30,133 bases of DNA from Fragilaria crotonensis (GCA_022925895.1 JAKSYS010000725.1:1-30133), one strand, 5' to 3'. Shown: positions 9,498-20,425, numbered from the stretch's first letter. The notes: generated from the sequence alone by a model not told the origin. Numbers and translations: made by a program.

Positions 9498-12400
9498 ATT
9501 AGGTTCGAAGTCTTTAGTTGGACGAGCGATTGCTTCGATTAGATGTAAGCCCCGTGGACTATATGCACTTGGAGGACTACAGAAGTTTGGGAAATGTTCT
9601 AAAAAGTTCGAAGCTGAATTGTCAATTCATAGGCCTATCTGTGGTGGTTGACCCTTCGGCGGGATAGTTGACGAGTTGCTATGCGCTCGTTGATAAGCCC
9701 AACGACCAAAGGTTCACCAGTGGTGGAATAGATTCAGTCAAAACCTTTAAGCGTTGAGGAAATGACCGTGAGACGCCAAGACTTGAAGAACGAGATGCTA
9801 TCGTTTACTGTTCAGTCAATTTGCGCTGCGGTCCTACCGTTGTTCCGGTAACTGGTTTATGCACGTGGCTACTAAGAGTAGCTATGCGGTGGAGTTGAGC
9901 GTTTAGCCCCTCTACGACCTCCAACGCACCGGTTTCCGTGCACCGGGCGGAGGAAGGCCCGGGCCAGTTTTTTGAATAGTCTCCATCGTAGCTCCTAGTA
10001 GGAATTTTACGTCATACTTGTTACGTGTATTCGAACATGCTCCGAGTAGAAATTTGCCTGTCGTCGACGCTCGAACTTGAATGACCATGGCATCCCCCAT
10101 TGCACCGCACAAACCATAACTTTGCCTTCCATCATGGCGATGTCTTCACATTGTGGATACATGGCTAGCAAGACAAGAAATTCAACGAGAGACCATGAGA
10201 CCGCAACTTCCAAGGAATGATCATTCTCCACATGGCCCAACCGCTGCTTTCGACTGTCGGCAACTACCTGCAACAACCAGCAGCATTGGAGCATTTGCGT
10301 GGACAACTCAATGAGGAACGTCCATACCATGAGGAACAAAAAATGCTGATAAAGGCAGCATATAGAGCTGTTTGCTACTACATTGCGAGGCTGACATCAG
10401 TGTGACCGCGACACGCAACAACGCATCCAACGCTGGCCCTTGTCATTCCAACGCTGCGAACCAACAAAACCCATTATGCCATTGTAGACTGGGGTCGGGT
10501 ATGAAGCAGACGCGTCAAATACACGACAATAGTATGCACCAGGCAGCATGGCAGCAAAAAGCACAATGGTCGACTCACCAGGATCAGATGAGCTAGAACA
10601 ACATTGCATGTTGACATGCACCTATCGCGATTTGGGACGCAACGCTGTTGGCAGGGGTGAAGCAGATTCTCCCTAGATTGATCTGAATTGAAGCTTTTAT
10701 GTACGGTCGGACAGAAGGTTCCTTCAATGCTTTCTTTGCAGTGGTGATGTCATGCATCATTTTGCGATGAGCTGAGCGATGATTGTGGGAAACATTGTGT
10801 TTCGTATTGGATGGAAGGCTGCGACATGGTGGAGGCACTCACTTACTGCATCGTGAGTTATTGTTTTTGGAAAGCAAACTAATATTGAGACATGATGGGG
10901 GATGTACAAGTTGGATCTATGAAGGATTCGTTTGCCATTTTACAACGGCCAATAAGATTCGTGTCCAGGAATGACATTGTTGGTAGACCGACGGGTGGGA
11001 ATTTTACGCATCGATATCCATCTCGCTGAGGACGTGCCGCTAGACTTCCTATGATTTGGCCTTGAGCTGGATGATTGTCAGATCCTTTGCATGCTCTGTA
11101 CTTTGGGATCAATGTCGTGTCCAGGTTGTTTGCGAGGATGTTGACACGAAAGGGTGATTTCAGAATTTTACTTTGTTGTGAGCAAATTTACTAGAGAGTG
11201 ATGTACAGCAGCAGAGTTCTTTTCAAAGTGTACTGTGATTGGTGTTGCAGGGGGCGAGGTCACATCAGGACAGCAAATACTTCGTCCCCTGCGCGACGCG
11301 ATTCTCGTGCCACAGCAGGAATACGCGTGACAGGTCCAGCGTACATTGTATTTAATCGATAACCTGGTAACATACTACTTGCGCTAAAGCTCTCGTTTGC
11401 ATCACGTCTATGATACGATCATAGAGAGGTCGTGAAAGTGCTGAGCTGAACAATACACTTACGTAAACGATCTGAACTGTATGCCATGAGCAATGAGGGT
11501 CGGATGTGGCAGGAGCACACGATCGGAACAGAGACTGGAACTGGATTTTCACTAACCGTACATTTTGTACCAATACCTACTTGACGAGGAAAAAATTTCG
11601 TTGAAAAACCCGGTGCACGGAAACCGGCGCATTGGAGCTAGTACTCTAGGCCCTGTAGCCTACAGAGTACTCCAGGGACATCCGGAATTTACTCTTCAAG
11701 GAGTCACGGGTTAATGCAGTAACGGCAATATTCTGGGTTGCTAAATATTATTCAGCCTTAAATACATGTATAACGCGCGCGCCATTTGTGCCTTGGCTTG
11801 CTCTCGGGGAGGCATGGCGTGCTTACCATCGCATTCTTCTCATGGAAATTCCTAGAAAACAAAATTGACAAAATCTTCTCACCAACCCATGATTTCTTCT
11901 TCCAGGAAACGTCTTCTCCGGAATTCCTTCTCGTAGAAGATTTTTGTGTGAACGCGACAGTTTACTGTTGTGTTGCGTTCTGTCCACATGGCTGTATTTG
12001 TTCATACTTCAACTAGCTAGAGAGGTCCGGGCTGGTGTAAATACGATACAAATTTTCCCTATTTAACCCCAGTACCGGATCTGAGACCAACGGTCTGTTC
12101 AAAGTGAAACGGGACTCTCCTGGTATGTGTGGCTGGTAAATGGCTTTCGTAGAGCGCTACGTACCATCCACGCTAGTTTTCGGTTTCTTGTGCTTTTCGT
12201 GAACAACAAATGTCCGTGTACTTCAGACCATTTTTGCAAACAACAAAATTGACAAATTCTTCTCATGGAATTTTCCTGGATACAATTTCTTCTTACGAAT
12301 GACATCAAAATTGTTGGCTGACCGGCTCGCATGCATTGAGTGACGCCAGCCATACTTAATGACGTTACAATTAAAGCGGTTGTATAACCGAATATATCTA

Positions 12401-12894
12401 GTCCATGTAACTCTAAAACGGAGTATCGTTTCGGGTGTAAGAAGGAATTCCGGATGTCCCAGTACACTATTGCTAGAGTTAACGAGCTGTACGTCGTAGG
12501 GTAAATTGCCTGTACTTGTACCGTGTCTATGGTGGGCGTACCGAAACAAAGTTGTCGACGTGGTTCGGTTTCCGGGGTACCCATTTAGGGAATCTGGAAG
12601 TTCAAGCATCAAAGATTTCGAAGCCAAAATCACATCGGTGCTCAGCTGAAGTTCAAGATTCTAAATGATTCTAAACTTCTGGTATCCAGTCAATAGGAGA
12701 GAGGAATGTTGAACCCCACGATCTTCGTTTCGTCGGCCTTCAAGTATCCACGAGAGATTCAATACTAGTTCCTACGCAGCAAAATCAGCAAATCGGAGGA
12801 AGTGATTTTGTTTGAAGAGCAACCAAAACAACACCTCCTGTTCCACTTTACTGTCCGCGTTGTTGCTTTCAAGCTTGAAGTGTACTCAACGACC
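9498..12894. other. 3.4-kb gene-poor stretch between quinone oxidoreductase and bilin reductase
   Basis: Only short overlapping ORFs on both strands, none with recognisable protein sequence. Structure seen: a 27-bp inverted repeat pair (9921-9947 and 11609-11635), a hairpin at 11640-11671, and a diverged direct similarity between about 11830-11880 and 12240-12285 (shared AAAATTGACAAA and TTCTTCTCATGGAA). The last 200 bases should contain the promoter and 5' UTR of the bilin reductase. No RNA gene was recognised. Confidence 0.5.
9921..11635. repeat. Inverted repeat pair, 27-bp arms, 1.66 kb apart
   Basis: The left arm at 9921-9947 contains CCGGTTTCCGTGCACCGGG. The right arm at 11609-11635 contains its reverse complement CCCGGTGCACGGAAACCGG and matches at 25 of 27 positions. 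Each arm can also fold on itself (CCGGT...ACCGG). Beyond the arms similarity fades. No matching target-site duplication was seen, so a terminal inverted repeat of a transposon is possible but unproven. Confidence 0.7.
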
Positions 12895-13974
12895 ATGAAG
12901 GCTCAACATCTTCTTCTTGCGCTTCCGGTCGTGGAGGCTTTCTTTGCATCAGCGCCTAGCGTCAGTTTTGTGGCTCGTCCTCAAGAAGCCGTGACCCAGG
13001 GACGTTCTAGGACGTTGCTTCGGGACATGGAGGGGGATCTCGATGTGGCTACGCGTGAACAAATTGCTAGTTTCTTCCAGCAAACATCTTTCATTGTTCC
13101 CCCACTGACAGTACCGGGAGTGGAAGTGGCTCATGGTATGCCTTGGAAGAAATCAATCGATGCCTCTCTTCCAGAAGACGCTCTTCTCTACATGCCATTC
13201 TGGGAGTGGCAACTGGGATTCATGAAGGAGAATCTTACCAATCTCCGCGCTATCTCATGTACGGTCGACGACAACGACTTCTCGTACGAAGAGAATACTG
13301 AAAAGAAAGCTCGCATCGTGAGCTCGTGTTTCTCTTGTGATGAGTATCGCAAGATTCGCATGACATACTACGATGCCGGTGACAATTGTCAGGTTTTCAA
13401 CTCGGTCTGGTACCCAAATCCGAAATACAATCTTCCAGTCTTGGGAATCGACTTGTTATCCTTCAACCGCAAGAAATACCTAGCAATTGTCGACTTTCAA
13501 CCCATCCACGAGAATGAAAGCGACCATGCACTCACATTTGAGGATCGTCTGGAGCCCATCAAGGAAAAGTACGAATCGCTCAAGGGTCGCATGTCGTCAA
13601 AATTTTATGACGAGACAAAATTCTTTTCGCAGCAAATGCTCTTTGCACGCTTTGAGAATGAGGGCGTCATTTCGGACGAACTCCTTCCTGCTTTTCAAGA
13701 ATATGTGCAGACACACCTTCATATGGTTCGTGAAACTCCTGCGGCCGATGCATCGGAAATGCAAGCAGTACTGGAACGCCAAAAGGCTTACGATACCTAC
13801 TCGGCGGAGCGTGATCCAGCAACCGGCCTCTTCGCCTCCATGTTCGGCAAGGAGTGGGCTGATGGGTTTGTGTACGACTTCCTCTTTTCATTATCGGAAA
13901 AGAAGGAGGGTGGGATTACCATGGGAAACCCCATGGGAGGTCCACCACGACAAGCACAACCGGCAAGTTCATAG
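12895..13974 (+). CDS. Ferredoxin-dependent bilin reductase (HY2/PcyA/PebB superfamily), plastid-targeted
   Basis: An intact 359-residue protein from the ATG at 12895; a GTG-initiated extension exists upstream but is unlikely. FDBRs reduce biliverdin-derived bilins in the plastid with electrons from ferredoxin. The N-terminus is a signal peptide ending VEAFFASAPS, an ASAFAP-type motif for diatom plastid import. The core (about residues 93-335) has the family hallmarks YRKIRMTYYDAGDNCQVFNS, WYPNPKYNLPVLGIDLLSF with the central Asp expected to act as catalytic acid, LAIVDFQPIH, and SSKFYDETKFFSQQMLFARF. These are closest in style to PebB-like reductases, but the bilin product cannot be deduced by eye. 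The C-terminus ends in a Gly/Pro-rich tail. A paralogue lies tail to tail 216 bases downstream. Confidence 0.9.
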   Translation: MKAQHLLLALPVVEAFFASAPSVSFVARPQEAVTQGRSRTLLRDMEGDLDVATREQIASFFQQTSFIVPPLTVPGVEVAHGMPWKKSIDASLPEDALLYMPFWEWQLGFMKENLTNLRAISCTVDDNDFSYEENTEKKARIVSSCFSCDEYRKIRMTYYDAGDNCQVFNSVWYPNPKYNLPVLGIDLLSFNRKKYLAIVDFQPIHENESDHALTFEDRLEPIKEKYESLKGRMSSKFYDETKFFSQQMLFARFENEGVISDELLPAFQEYVQTHLHMVRETPAADASEMQAVLERQKAYDTYSAERDPATGLFASMFGKEWADGFVYDFLFSLSEKKEGGITMGNPMGGPPRQAQPASS

Positions 13975-14190
13975 GTGCAAGTTTTGTTTCTTCTGCCAGC
14001 CCAGCTCCATCGGATGATGTGTACTTCTACTACTAGCAACCAGTAATACTAATTTTCACATATGTACCTGACACTTTAGTATTCTGAATTTGAAAATGTG
14101 GAAGGATTTGTTTATTGTGTTACTGGAGCGAGGGAGTGCCACACTCCGAATACATACCATCAGTGGACGTGTGCTTCTATGTTGTTTGCC

Positions 14191-15211
14191 TCATCGACTT
14201 TGGTCAAAGAGAAATTCATGAACAAATTCATCCGCCCACGTCTCGCCGAACTTCGCCTTGAACATGTGCAAGGCAGGATCCCGTTGTGCCGAATACACAT
14301 CGTATGCTCGTTGTCGTTCCAGTACAATCTCGGTGTGATCGAATGACGGATCCGTAGAGTGGACCAATGTCAGGTATGCGTCCAAGTATTGCTCAAAGGC
14401 GGGCATGACATCCTGCGTCACAATCGAAGCATCTTCGAATCGAGCAAACAACATGGCTTTGGAAAAGAATTGATTCTCATCGTAGAATCGGGAACTCATT
14501 TTTCCTTGCAAGGAAGGATATTGATCACGAATCGGTTTCAACAACAACTCTTCATAGTTGGGCACTGCATGTCCCTCTTGCGATTCATGAATTGGTTGAA
14601 AGTCCATGACTGCCAAATGCTTCTTACCTCCATGAAATTGGAGCAGATCAATGCCGAGGACGGGCAGGTTGTACTCTGCAGCGGGATACCAGAGACTGTT
14701 GAAGACTTGTACTTGAGGTCCGGCATCGTAGTAGGTCATGCGAATTTTGCGAAAATGAGATGAAGTGAAACACAAGTTGGCAATTCGCACGTTGTCTCCT
14801 TCGGACAGAAAATTGTGTCGCGTCCCGGCTTTGTTTGTAGCCGGATTCGCTTGTAAATCTTTCAAGTGAGATTTCATGAAGTCCATTTGATGCATCAAAA
14901 CGGCATAAGGTTAGCTCTTGCGTTGGCACGATTGACTGGGTCCATGGCATTCCGATGGTTGTTTGTACATTGTCAATCACATGCCCTTGGTGTTTCTCGT
15001 GCATGAGAAGTGTGGCAGGGATGGAGTGTGTAATCGATTCTAGCTGACGAACAGCAGAAGAAAAGTGTTGTGCTTCACCAGAATCCATCCTGAGGCTTGA
15101 TCGTTTCAAATTGTTGACGGAGAAGCCATGACAGCAGATGTCCTGGTGTGATAAGATGCAGCACCATAGCAACACAAGTAATGATTTCTTCGTTGCTACG
15201 CTTGTCGCCAT
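14191..15211 (-). pseudogene. Second ferredoxin-dependent bilin reductase, one frame break near 14915
   Basis: Clearly paralogous to the neighbouring plus-strand gene. It shares FRKIRMTYYDAG, QVFNSLWYPAAEYNLPVLGI, LAVMDFQPIHES, SSRFYDENQFFSKAMLFARF and QRAYDVYSAQRDPA. The start is the ATG at 15211 (MATSVATKKSLLVLLW), a signal peptide followed by CCHGFSVNN, a plausible plastid cleavage site with Phe at +1. The N-terminal frame carries IGMPWTQSIVPTQEL, equivalent to GMPWKKSIDASLPED in the paralogue. It then loses register; the other frame resumes with YAVLMHQMDFMKSHLKDL. One or two bases gained or lost around 14905-14925 explain this. It may be a recent pseudogene or a sequencing indel, since the rest is fully open and well conserved. 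The total would be about 340 residues. Confidence 0.85.
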
Positions 15212-15526
15212 CGTATGCATGTATGCTGGAAATGTGTGATTGTTACAAGTTGCTGTGATCATAAATCAAAGTTGACAGGTTGGTCAGGTGAACCAGTGAA
15301 TAACCTCGCAACAAAACTTTCGGACTAAAGTTTGTCACGAATGAACGGAACTTAATAATGCATGGGCAATGGTGCATGGGTGCATGGGCATCACACAACA
15401 ACCATTCCATAGGCTGCACACTGCACACTGCACAGTCGGAGTGGTCACGAATCGCGAATGACTTGGCGTTCGTGAACCAAGACCCAACAAACGAAGTGTG
15501 CTTTATCCCTATTCATATATATAAAT
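15212..15526. other. Upstream region of the second bilin reductase
   Basis: No credible gene. It contains a short array of TGCATGGG/TGCACACTGCACA-like direct repeats at about 15358-15435, and a TATATATAAATA stretch at about 15515-15527 that abuts the tandem repeat block. It presumably holds the promoter of the minus-strand bilin reductase. Confidence 0.4.
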
Positions 15527-17176
15527 ACTAGTGGGTGCCTCACATTTGATCGGAGTGTCTACTACAGGAAACTGGACGTACAGTACCCCAACCTGGTCGT
15601 ACTCCGTACCACTACCGTTTTTTCCCCTACAGTATGCAGTACCATGGTACCAACGTAGGAAACTTCATGAAGTACAGTATAGCGTACCAGGTACTTATCA
15701 TGCCCCAGTATTGCAGTTCATCGCACGGTATATTTTACAGTAGCATTTGTCAAGCAACCTGTTCACAGCAAATTCAATGAGCATTCCATCCAGTAACTTT
15801 GAATTCGTACAGTATTGTAGTTCAGTAACGTAACACACTGTCGTTTCAACATAAATTACCGTCCGTTTATGTACTGTAGACCTGTAGTACATGTAATCCA
15901 CGTAACAGTGCAACATTTGATCCAGTACCCCAGAGTGGTCATACTCCGTAACAGACGCACGCGCACACACACACACACACACACAATTAATTTATAATAC
16001 TAGTGGGTACCTCCCAATTGGTCGGACTTTTGGAATACGTGTACGGTATGGGTTGTGCACGGTTGTGTGTACTGTTTGTACAGTTCAGTACTATACGCAA
16101 GTAGTGCAGTACCCCAGAGTGGTCATACTCCGTAACAGACGCACGCACTCACGCAACTACGTATATGCAAATCTTACCGACATCGCTTACGGAGTACTCC
16201 AGTATGCATGTATGACATATACTCCGAGTATGAGACAGTATTCATTTGATCCAGTACCCCAGAGTGGTCATACTCCGTAACAGACGCACGCACACACGCA
16301 CGCACGCACACAATTAATTTATAATATAGTAGGATAGTAGGATATATATATACTAGTGGGTGCCTCACATTTGATCGGAGTGTCTACTACAGGAAACTGG
16401 ACGTACAGTACCCCCAACCTGGTCGTACTCCGTACCACTACTTTTTTCCCCTACAGTATGCAGTACCATGGTACCAACGTAGGAAACTTCATGAAGTACA
16501 GTACCAGGTACCTGGTACTTATCATGCCCCAGTATTGCAGTTCATCGCACGGTATATTTTACAGTAGCATTTGTCAAGCAACCTGTTCACAGCAAATTCA
16601 ATGAGTATTCCATCCAGTAACTTTGAATTCGTACAGTACTGTAGTTCAGTAACGTAACACACTGTCGTTTCAACATAAATTACCGTCCGTTTATGTACTG
16701 TAGACCTGTAGTACATGTAATCCACGTAACAGTGCAACATTTGATCCAGTACCCCAGAGTGGTCATACTCCGTAACAGACGCACGCACGCACGCACACAC
16801 ACACACACACAATTAATTTATAACTAGTGGGTACCTCCCAATTGGTCGGACTTTTGGAATACGTGTACGGTATGGGTTGTGCACGGTTGTGTGTACTGTT
16901 TGTACAGTTCAGTACTATACGCAAGTAGTGCAGTACCCCAGAGTGGTCATACTCCGTAACAGACGCACGCACTCACGCAACTACGTATATGCAAATCTTA
17001 CCGACATCGCTTACGGAGTACTCCAGTATGCATGTACAGTATGACATATACTCCGAGTATGAGACAGTATTCATTTGATCCAGTACCCCAGAGTGGTCAT
17101 ACTCCGTAACAGACGCACGCACACACGCACGCACGCACACAATTAATTTATAATATAGTAGGATATAGTAGGATAT
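15527..17176. repeat. Two-copy tandem repeat, period about 825 bp, each unit made of two related half-units
   Basis: The sequence from 15527 to about 16350 is repeated from 16352 to about 17176 with few changes; the landmark GTGGGTGCCTCACATTTGAT occurs at 15531 and 16356. Each unit itself contains two half-units (about 470 and 330 bp). Both begin ACTAGTGGGT(G/A)CCTC and end with GACGCACGC, an (AC)n run and AATTAATTTATAAT. The block TCATACTCCGTAACAGACGC occurs six times. The region is very rich in GTAC and has many short self-complementary motifs. ORFs called here repeat between copies and have no protein character. Confidence 0.92.
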
Positions 17177-17755
17177 GTCATACTTGTTTACTCTACTCGT
17201 CTACTGTACTCCTAGAGATGCAACTTCAACCGGTGTGACTACAATGAATACTTCTCCTAGATTGCGAGCACTGAAGTACTACAACCTACAAGGTACTAGT
17301 ACCTGGTATTCTGGCGCTCATAGACTTAGAGTGATGAACTCGGAGTCCGGAGTACTGGGAATGTACGTAGCGAGGGTTAAATTGCGGTTTTATTTTATCC
17401 ATCCCTAAGAAATTTATGTGAAATACTGTACCATCAGACCTCGAAAAGGAATGTCAACTCTTCCAAAATGCAACCGCAAGGATCGATCCAAGGACAGTCG
17501 AGCAAGTACAAGTACCTGGTACTCATTTCAACCATACATCTCTGCGCTGGGCTTGCATTTTGCATAATTGCTCTCGGGCTCGCGGAAAGCAAGTTTCTCT
17601 CGAAGTCGAAACAAAAATTCAGAGTACTCCGAGAAGGTCTCCCATCAGTCTACCAATCGACCGCACTGGAACAACGAACTCCCATCCGTCTAATACATCG
17701 GATTTCAACTTGCATATCCAAGCAAGCGTTATAAGGAATCAATCACAAGCACACC
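17177..17755. other. Intergenic stretch upstream of TIM44
   Basis: Unique sequence after the tandem repeats, still with several GTAC/GAGTACTC-type motifs. Short ORFs overlap on the plus strand but lack recognisable protein features. The final part should hold the TIM44 promoter and 5' UTR; the ATG lies in context CACACCATGA. Confidence 0.4.
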
Positions 17756-18930
17756 ATGATATCAAATGTATTGCGACTCTCAAGCAAGCGAGTCCATGTC
17801 GGTTCAGGGCTAAGACAGTCACTAGCGGTGCAAGCGCGAAGCTGCAGTGCCGTACATGGCATCGTTTCACCTTCCATTCCCAAGTACAAGTACCGCCAGT
17901 TTTCGACCGAAGATACCAAACAAAGCACAACAAAAACAGACTCACTCCGAGATACTGTCAATCGCATCAAAAATGATAGTTCGGAGGGACCCACATCCAG
18001 CGATACCTCCTCCTCATCCGCCAACAACATTGACACCAACGCCTTCTTTCGCCGCGCCGCCGATGCCTGGGCGACATTTCGTTCGGAAATCTCCGTGGCA
18101 TGGCAAGAACTGGTGAGTGCTGGACAGAGCAAGGACATTAACAAGAAAATTCGTCCCGCCGCCACGGCGGAGGGCGATCAAGATTACACGGGTACAGTCG
18201 AAATCATGGTGATTGATGAATCCGAAAACCTTTCGGCGTGGGAACGAATGCAACGACGCTTGACAGAAGCTCCCATCATTCAGGGGATCATGTCGCGAGC
18301 GGAAGAAGTGTATGAGAAAGTGGTGCTAAGCAAGTGAAACAGAAAGTTGATCACTTGTCGGAGGATGCCAAGGAAGCGTGGGAAACGTCCCAAAATCCGT
18401 GGGTGTATCGAATTTCTTCCGTCTATGACACCGTCACGCAAGAATCAGAATACACGGTTGCTGCGCGAGTTGAAACTTGATCCTGATTTCGAATTTGAAG
18501 TGTGGCGACGAGATGTAGTGGAACATACACTTCCACAAATCATGTCGTGGTTTTGGAAGGAAAGATTAATCAATTGAAACCGTGGTTGGGGGAGTCCGTG
18601 TTCAGGAGAATTGCAGCGGAGATTACAGCCCGAAAGCAAGAGGGTGTTCAGATTGATACACACGTGTTGGGAATCATGAATTCTGAGATTTTGGCAGTCG
18701 AGCAAGACACACTGGAAAAGGGATCACCCATTATTTTGTTGCATTTTATGTGTCAACAAATCAATTGTGTGAGGAAGAAGGATGATGGTACGATTGTGGA
18801 AGGGGCTGAGGATGATATTAAAGCAAATTCCTACGTCGCCGCGTTCCAGCGAGAGTATGACGAAGAAAAGGGCGAACTCAACTGGAAGATTGTGGATTTC
18901 CGTTTCAATGGAGCGATTGCGTATCTATAA
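17756..18930 (+). pseudogene. TIM44: Mitochondrial import inner-membrane translocase subunit TIM44, with three single-base frame breaks
   Basis: TIM44 tethers mitochondrial Hsp70 to the TIM23 channel on the matrix side. The ATG at 17756 starts a basic presequence (MISNVLRLSSKRVHVGSGLR). A Ser/Asp-rich linker and a helical region (AFFRRAADAWATFRSEISVA) follow. Then comes the C-terminal Tim44-like domain with INQLKPWLGESVFRRIAAEI, LGIMNSEILAVEQDTLEKGS, PIILLHFMCQQINCVRKKDD and a final LNWKIVDFRFNGAIAYL, matching the family end to end. Three breaks occur: near 18325, near 18470, and near 18555 where TTTTGG reads correctly if one more T is added. They give frames 2, 1, 2, 1. Two look like one-base losses and one like a one-base gain. 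For a normally essential gene, sequencing indels are a strong alternative to pseudogenisation. Confidence 0.88.
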
Positions 18931-19083
18931 CTCGAACTCGCTTGTGCAGCGTGCGATAAATTCTAATTTAGCAGAAGATTTTCAGAAGTAGAAAGATGGT
19001 CACAGGTACATTTTGGTGTATGCTATTGCAGAAGAGTCGACACCGTTTAGAAAGGTCGAAAAGCATAAACACGTTCAATGCAA

Positions 19084-19598
19084 TCATAATGTGATCCACT
19101 TACTTTGAGTCTCGATGGATGAAATGCCATCAATGTCTCCAAGCATCTCCATAAAGTATACTTCAGGATCAAATTCATTCTCTTCCCAAGCTCCAAACTT
19201 ATCAGCATCCAGCGACGTGATGACCTTAAAGTCCAAACACCCTCCACAGACAATTCGTTCGACTGACTTGACACCGTCCACTGCCTTGAGGTCGTCAAGG
19301 ACGGATTCCAATGCCACTTGCGCCGAAACAAGACTTGCCTTGCCAGCGCCATCATCCTCCCACTTACAGCGCCATTCCCGAGCAATAGTGTCGAACTCGA
19401 CGCCTTCGGCTATTTGGGCTAGGTGGAGGACCGGAAGACGATGCGTAGGTGCAGTGAACACGGGAGAAGAAAATGCCTTGATTAAACAAAGCGAAAGGAG
19501 TTAGCTAACTGCTGATCATAACATGATGATAGCGTCAATTCACATACCGAAGCGGAAGCGATAGCAGAAAGTGCGACGACTGCCTTCGTATTTGTCAT
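19084..19598 (-). CDS. Small plastid-targeted conserved-type protein of unknown function, one intron
   Basis: Exon 1 (19598-19548) encodes MTNTKAVVALSAIASAS. A 71-base intron follows, and exon 2 (19476-19084) continues AFSSPVFTAPTHRLPVL; together 147 residues. The splice recreates ASAFSSP, a textbook diatom plastid-import motif after a short hydrophobic signal peptide, which strongly supports the model. The mature part has EWRCKWEDD, SLVSAQVALESVLDDLKAVD, GVKSVERIVCGGCLDFKVIT, DADKFGAWEENEFDPEVYF and a C-terminal ETQSKWITL. I do not recognise a named family. The CGGCLDFKV core with two Cys could bind a cofactor or metal, but that is only a guess. The gene is convergent with TIM44 and intact. 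Confidence 0.82.
19477..19547 (-). other. 71-base intron splitting the plastid-import motif
   Basis: Minus-strand intron beginning GTATGTG and ending TTTAATCAAG. Without splicing the downstream frame has no signal peptide; with splicing the motif ASA-F is formed exactly across the junction in phase 0. Confidence 0.82.
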
Positions 19599-19723
19599 GA
19601 TGATTAGGGACGAGGGTATGTTTTACATCCGGTTCACTCCGAGTATGCTGCGAGATGTGAAGATGTGACCCAGATGCGTAGCGTGTGCGAGGTGGATGCA
19701 GTGTGCAGGGTTCATGGGGGATT
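19599..19723. other. Promoter/5' side of the small plastid protein gene
   Basis: Short spacer upstream of the minus-strand ATG, ending at the target-site duplication of the first hAT element. No motif was identified beyond its position. Confidence 0.3.
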
Positions 19724-19731
19724 GTATGAAG

Positions 19732-20425
19732 CAGGGGTGGGCAAAAAGTTACTAACCGAGTGGTTAACTGCAGTGAGTTAACTCCAGTAACTAACTACGC
19801 AAAAAATATTGGCAGTTAACTAACTAACTACTACCAACCCAGGAGTCAACTAACTAACTACTTCCACCATGTGAGATAGCGTAACTAACTACTACAATCA
19901 TTTGTAGAATATAACTCCATTGGGATGGAGTTAACTGTAGTATGAGTTAACTGTTCAGTGCTGAATATCGATAATTAGTTGTATGCGTAATCTGCAAGTA
20001 GAATCAGTACACGAGACACAATGCACTGGGAGTGCTGTACTTTATCTCTACTACTAGCTAGTAGGAGTAGAGTATCGGAACTACCGGTAGTGCTCTCTGC
20101 TCTGTATGCTCAGTCACTTACGTCTCAGTACCAGGTACTTGTACTCTAGCTACAAGGATCACGCTACTGGAGTAGGGCAATTGTACTGTCTACTGTGCTA
20201 CTAACACCTCGACATTATGATTAGTATAACTCCAGTTAACTACTCTGATATGAAAATACTATATATTAACTATTCGAGTGCGCTAGAAATTGTACTTAAC
20301 TTTTGACTACCTTTTTCGTATTGCAGTAGGGAGTAACTAACTCTACAAGGGAGGTAGTATAAGTATTATACTATGGCCGTTCTCGTAGGGGTAGTATAGT
20401 TAAAGTTTAACTTTGCCCACCCCTG
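19732..20425. mobile_element. Non-autonomous hAT-type DNA transposon (MITE), 694 bp
   Basis: The element begins CAGGGGTGGGCAAAAAGTTA and ends with the inverted counterpart TAACTTTGCCCACCCCTG. Both ends are flanked by the perfect 8-bp direct repeat GTATGAAG (19724-19731 and 20426-20433). Terminal CAGGGGTGGGCAA inverted repeats with 8-bp target duplications define the hAT superfamily. The interior is AT-rich with many TTAACTAACTAACTAC-like repeats and has no transposase ORF, so it would depend on a transposase from elsewhere. The perfect duplication suggests a fairly recent insertion. Confidence 0.93.

Noticed and set aside
10007-10405. Opposed ORFs of 110 and 62 codons in the gene-poor region
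   Set aside because: They overlap each other on opposite strands, have no recognisable motifs, and lie within the inverted-repeat-bracketed segment.
11830-12290. Weak direct similarity sharing AAAATTGACAAA and TTCTTCTCATGGAA
   Set aside because: Order and spacing of the shared pieces differ between the two places; too diverged to define a repeat by eye.
15531-17176. Series of short ORFs and evenly repeated blocks resembling a CRISPR array or gene family
   Set aside because: Spacing is irregular, repeats are long and tandem, and ORFs merely recur with the repeat; the context is eukaryotic.
17468-17976. Plus-strand ORFs of 88 and 138 codons before and over the TIM44 start
   Set aside because: They are in other frames than TIM44, and the 88-codon hydrophobic stretch has no supporting motif or context.
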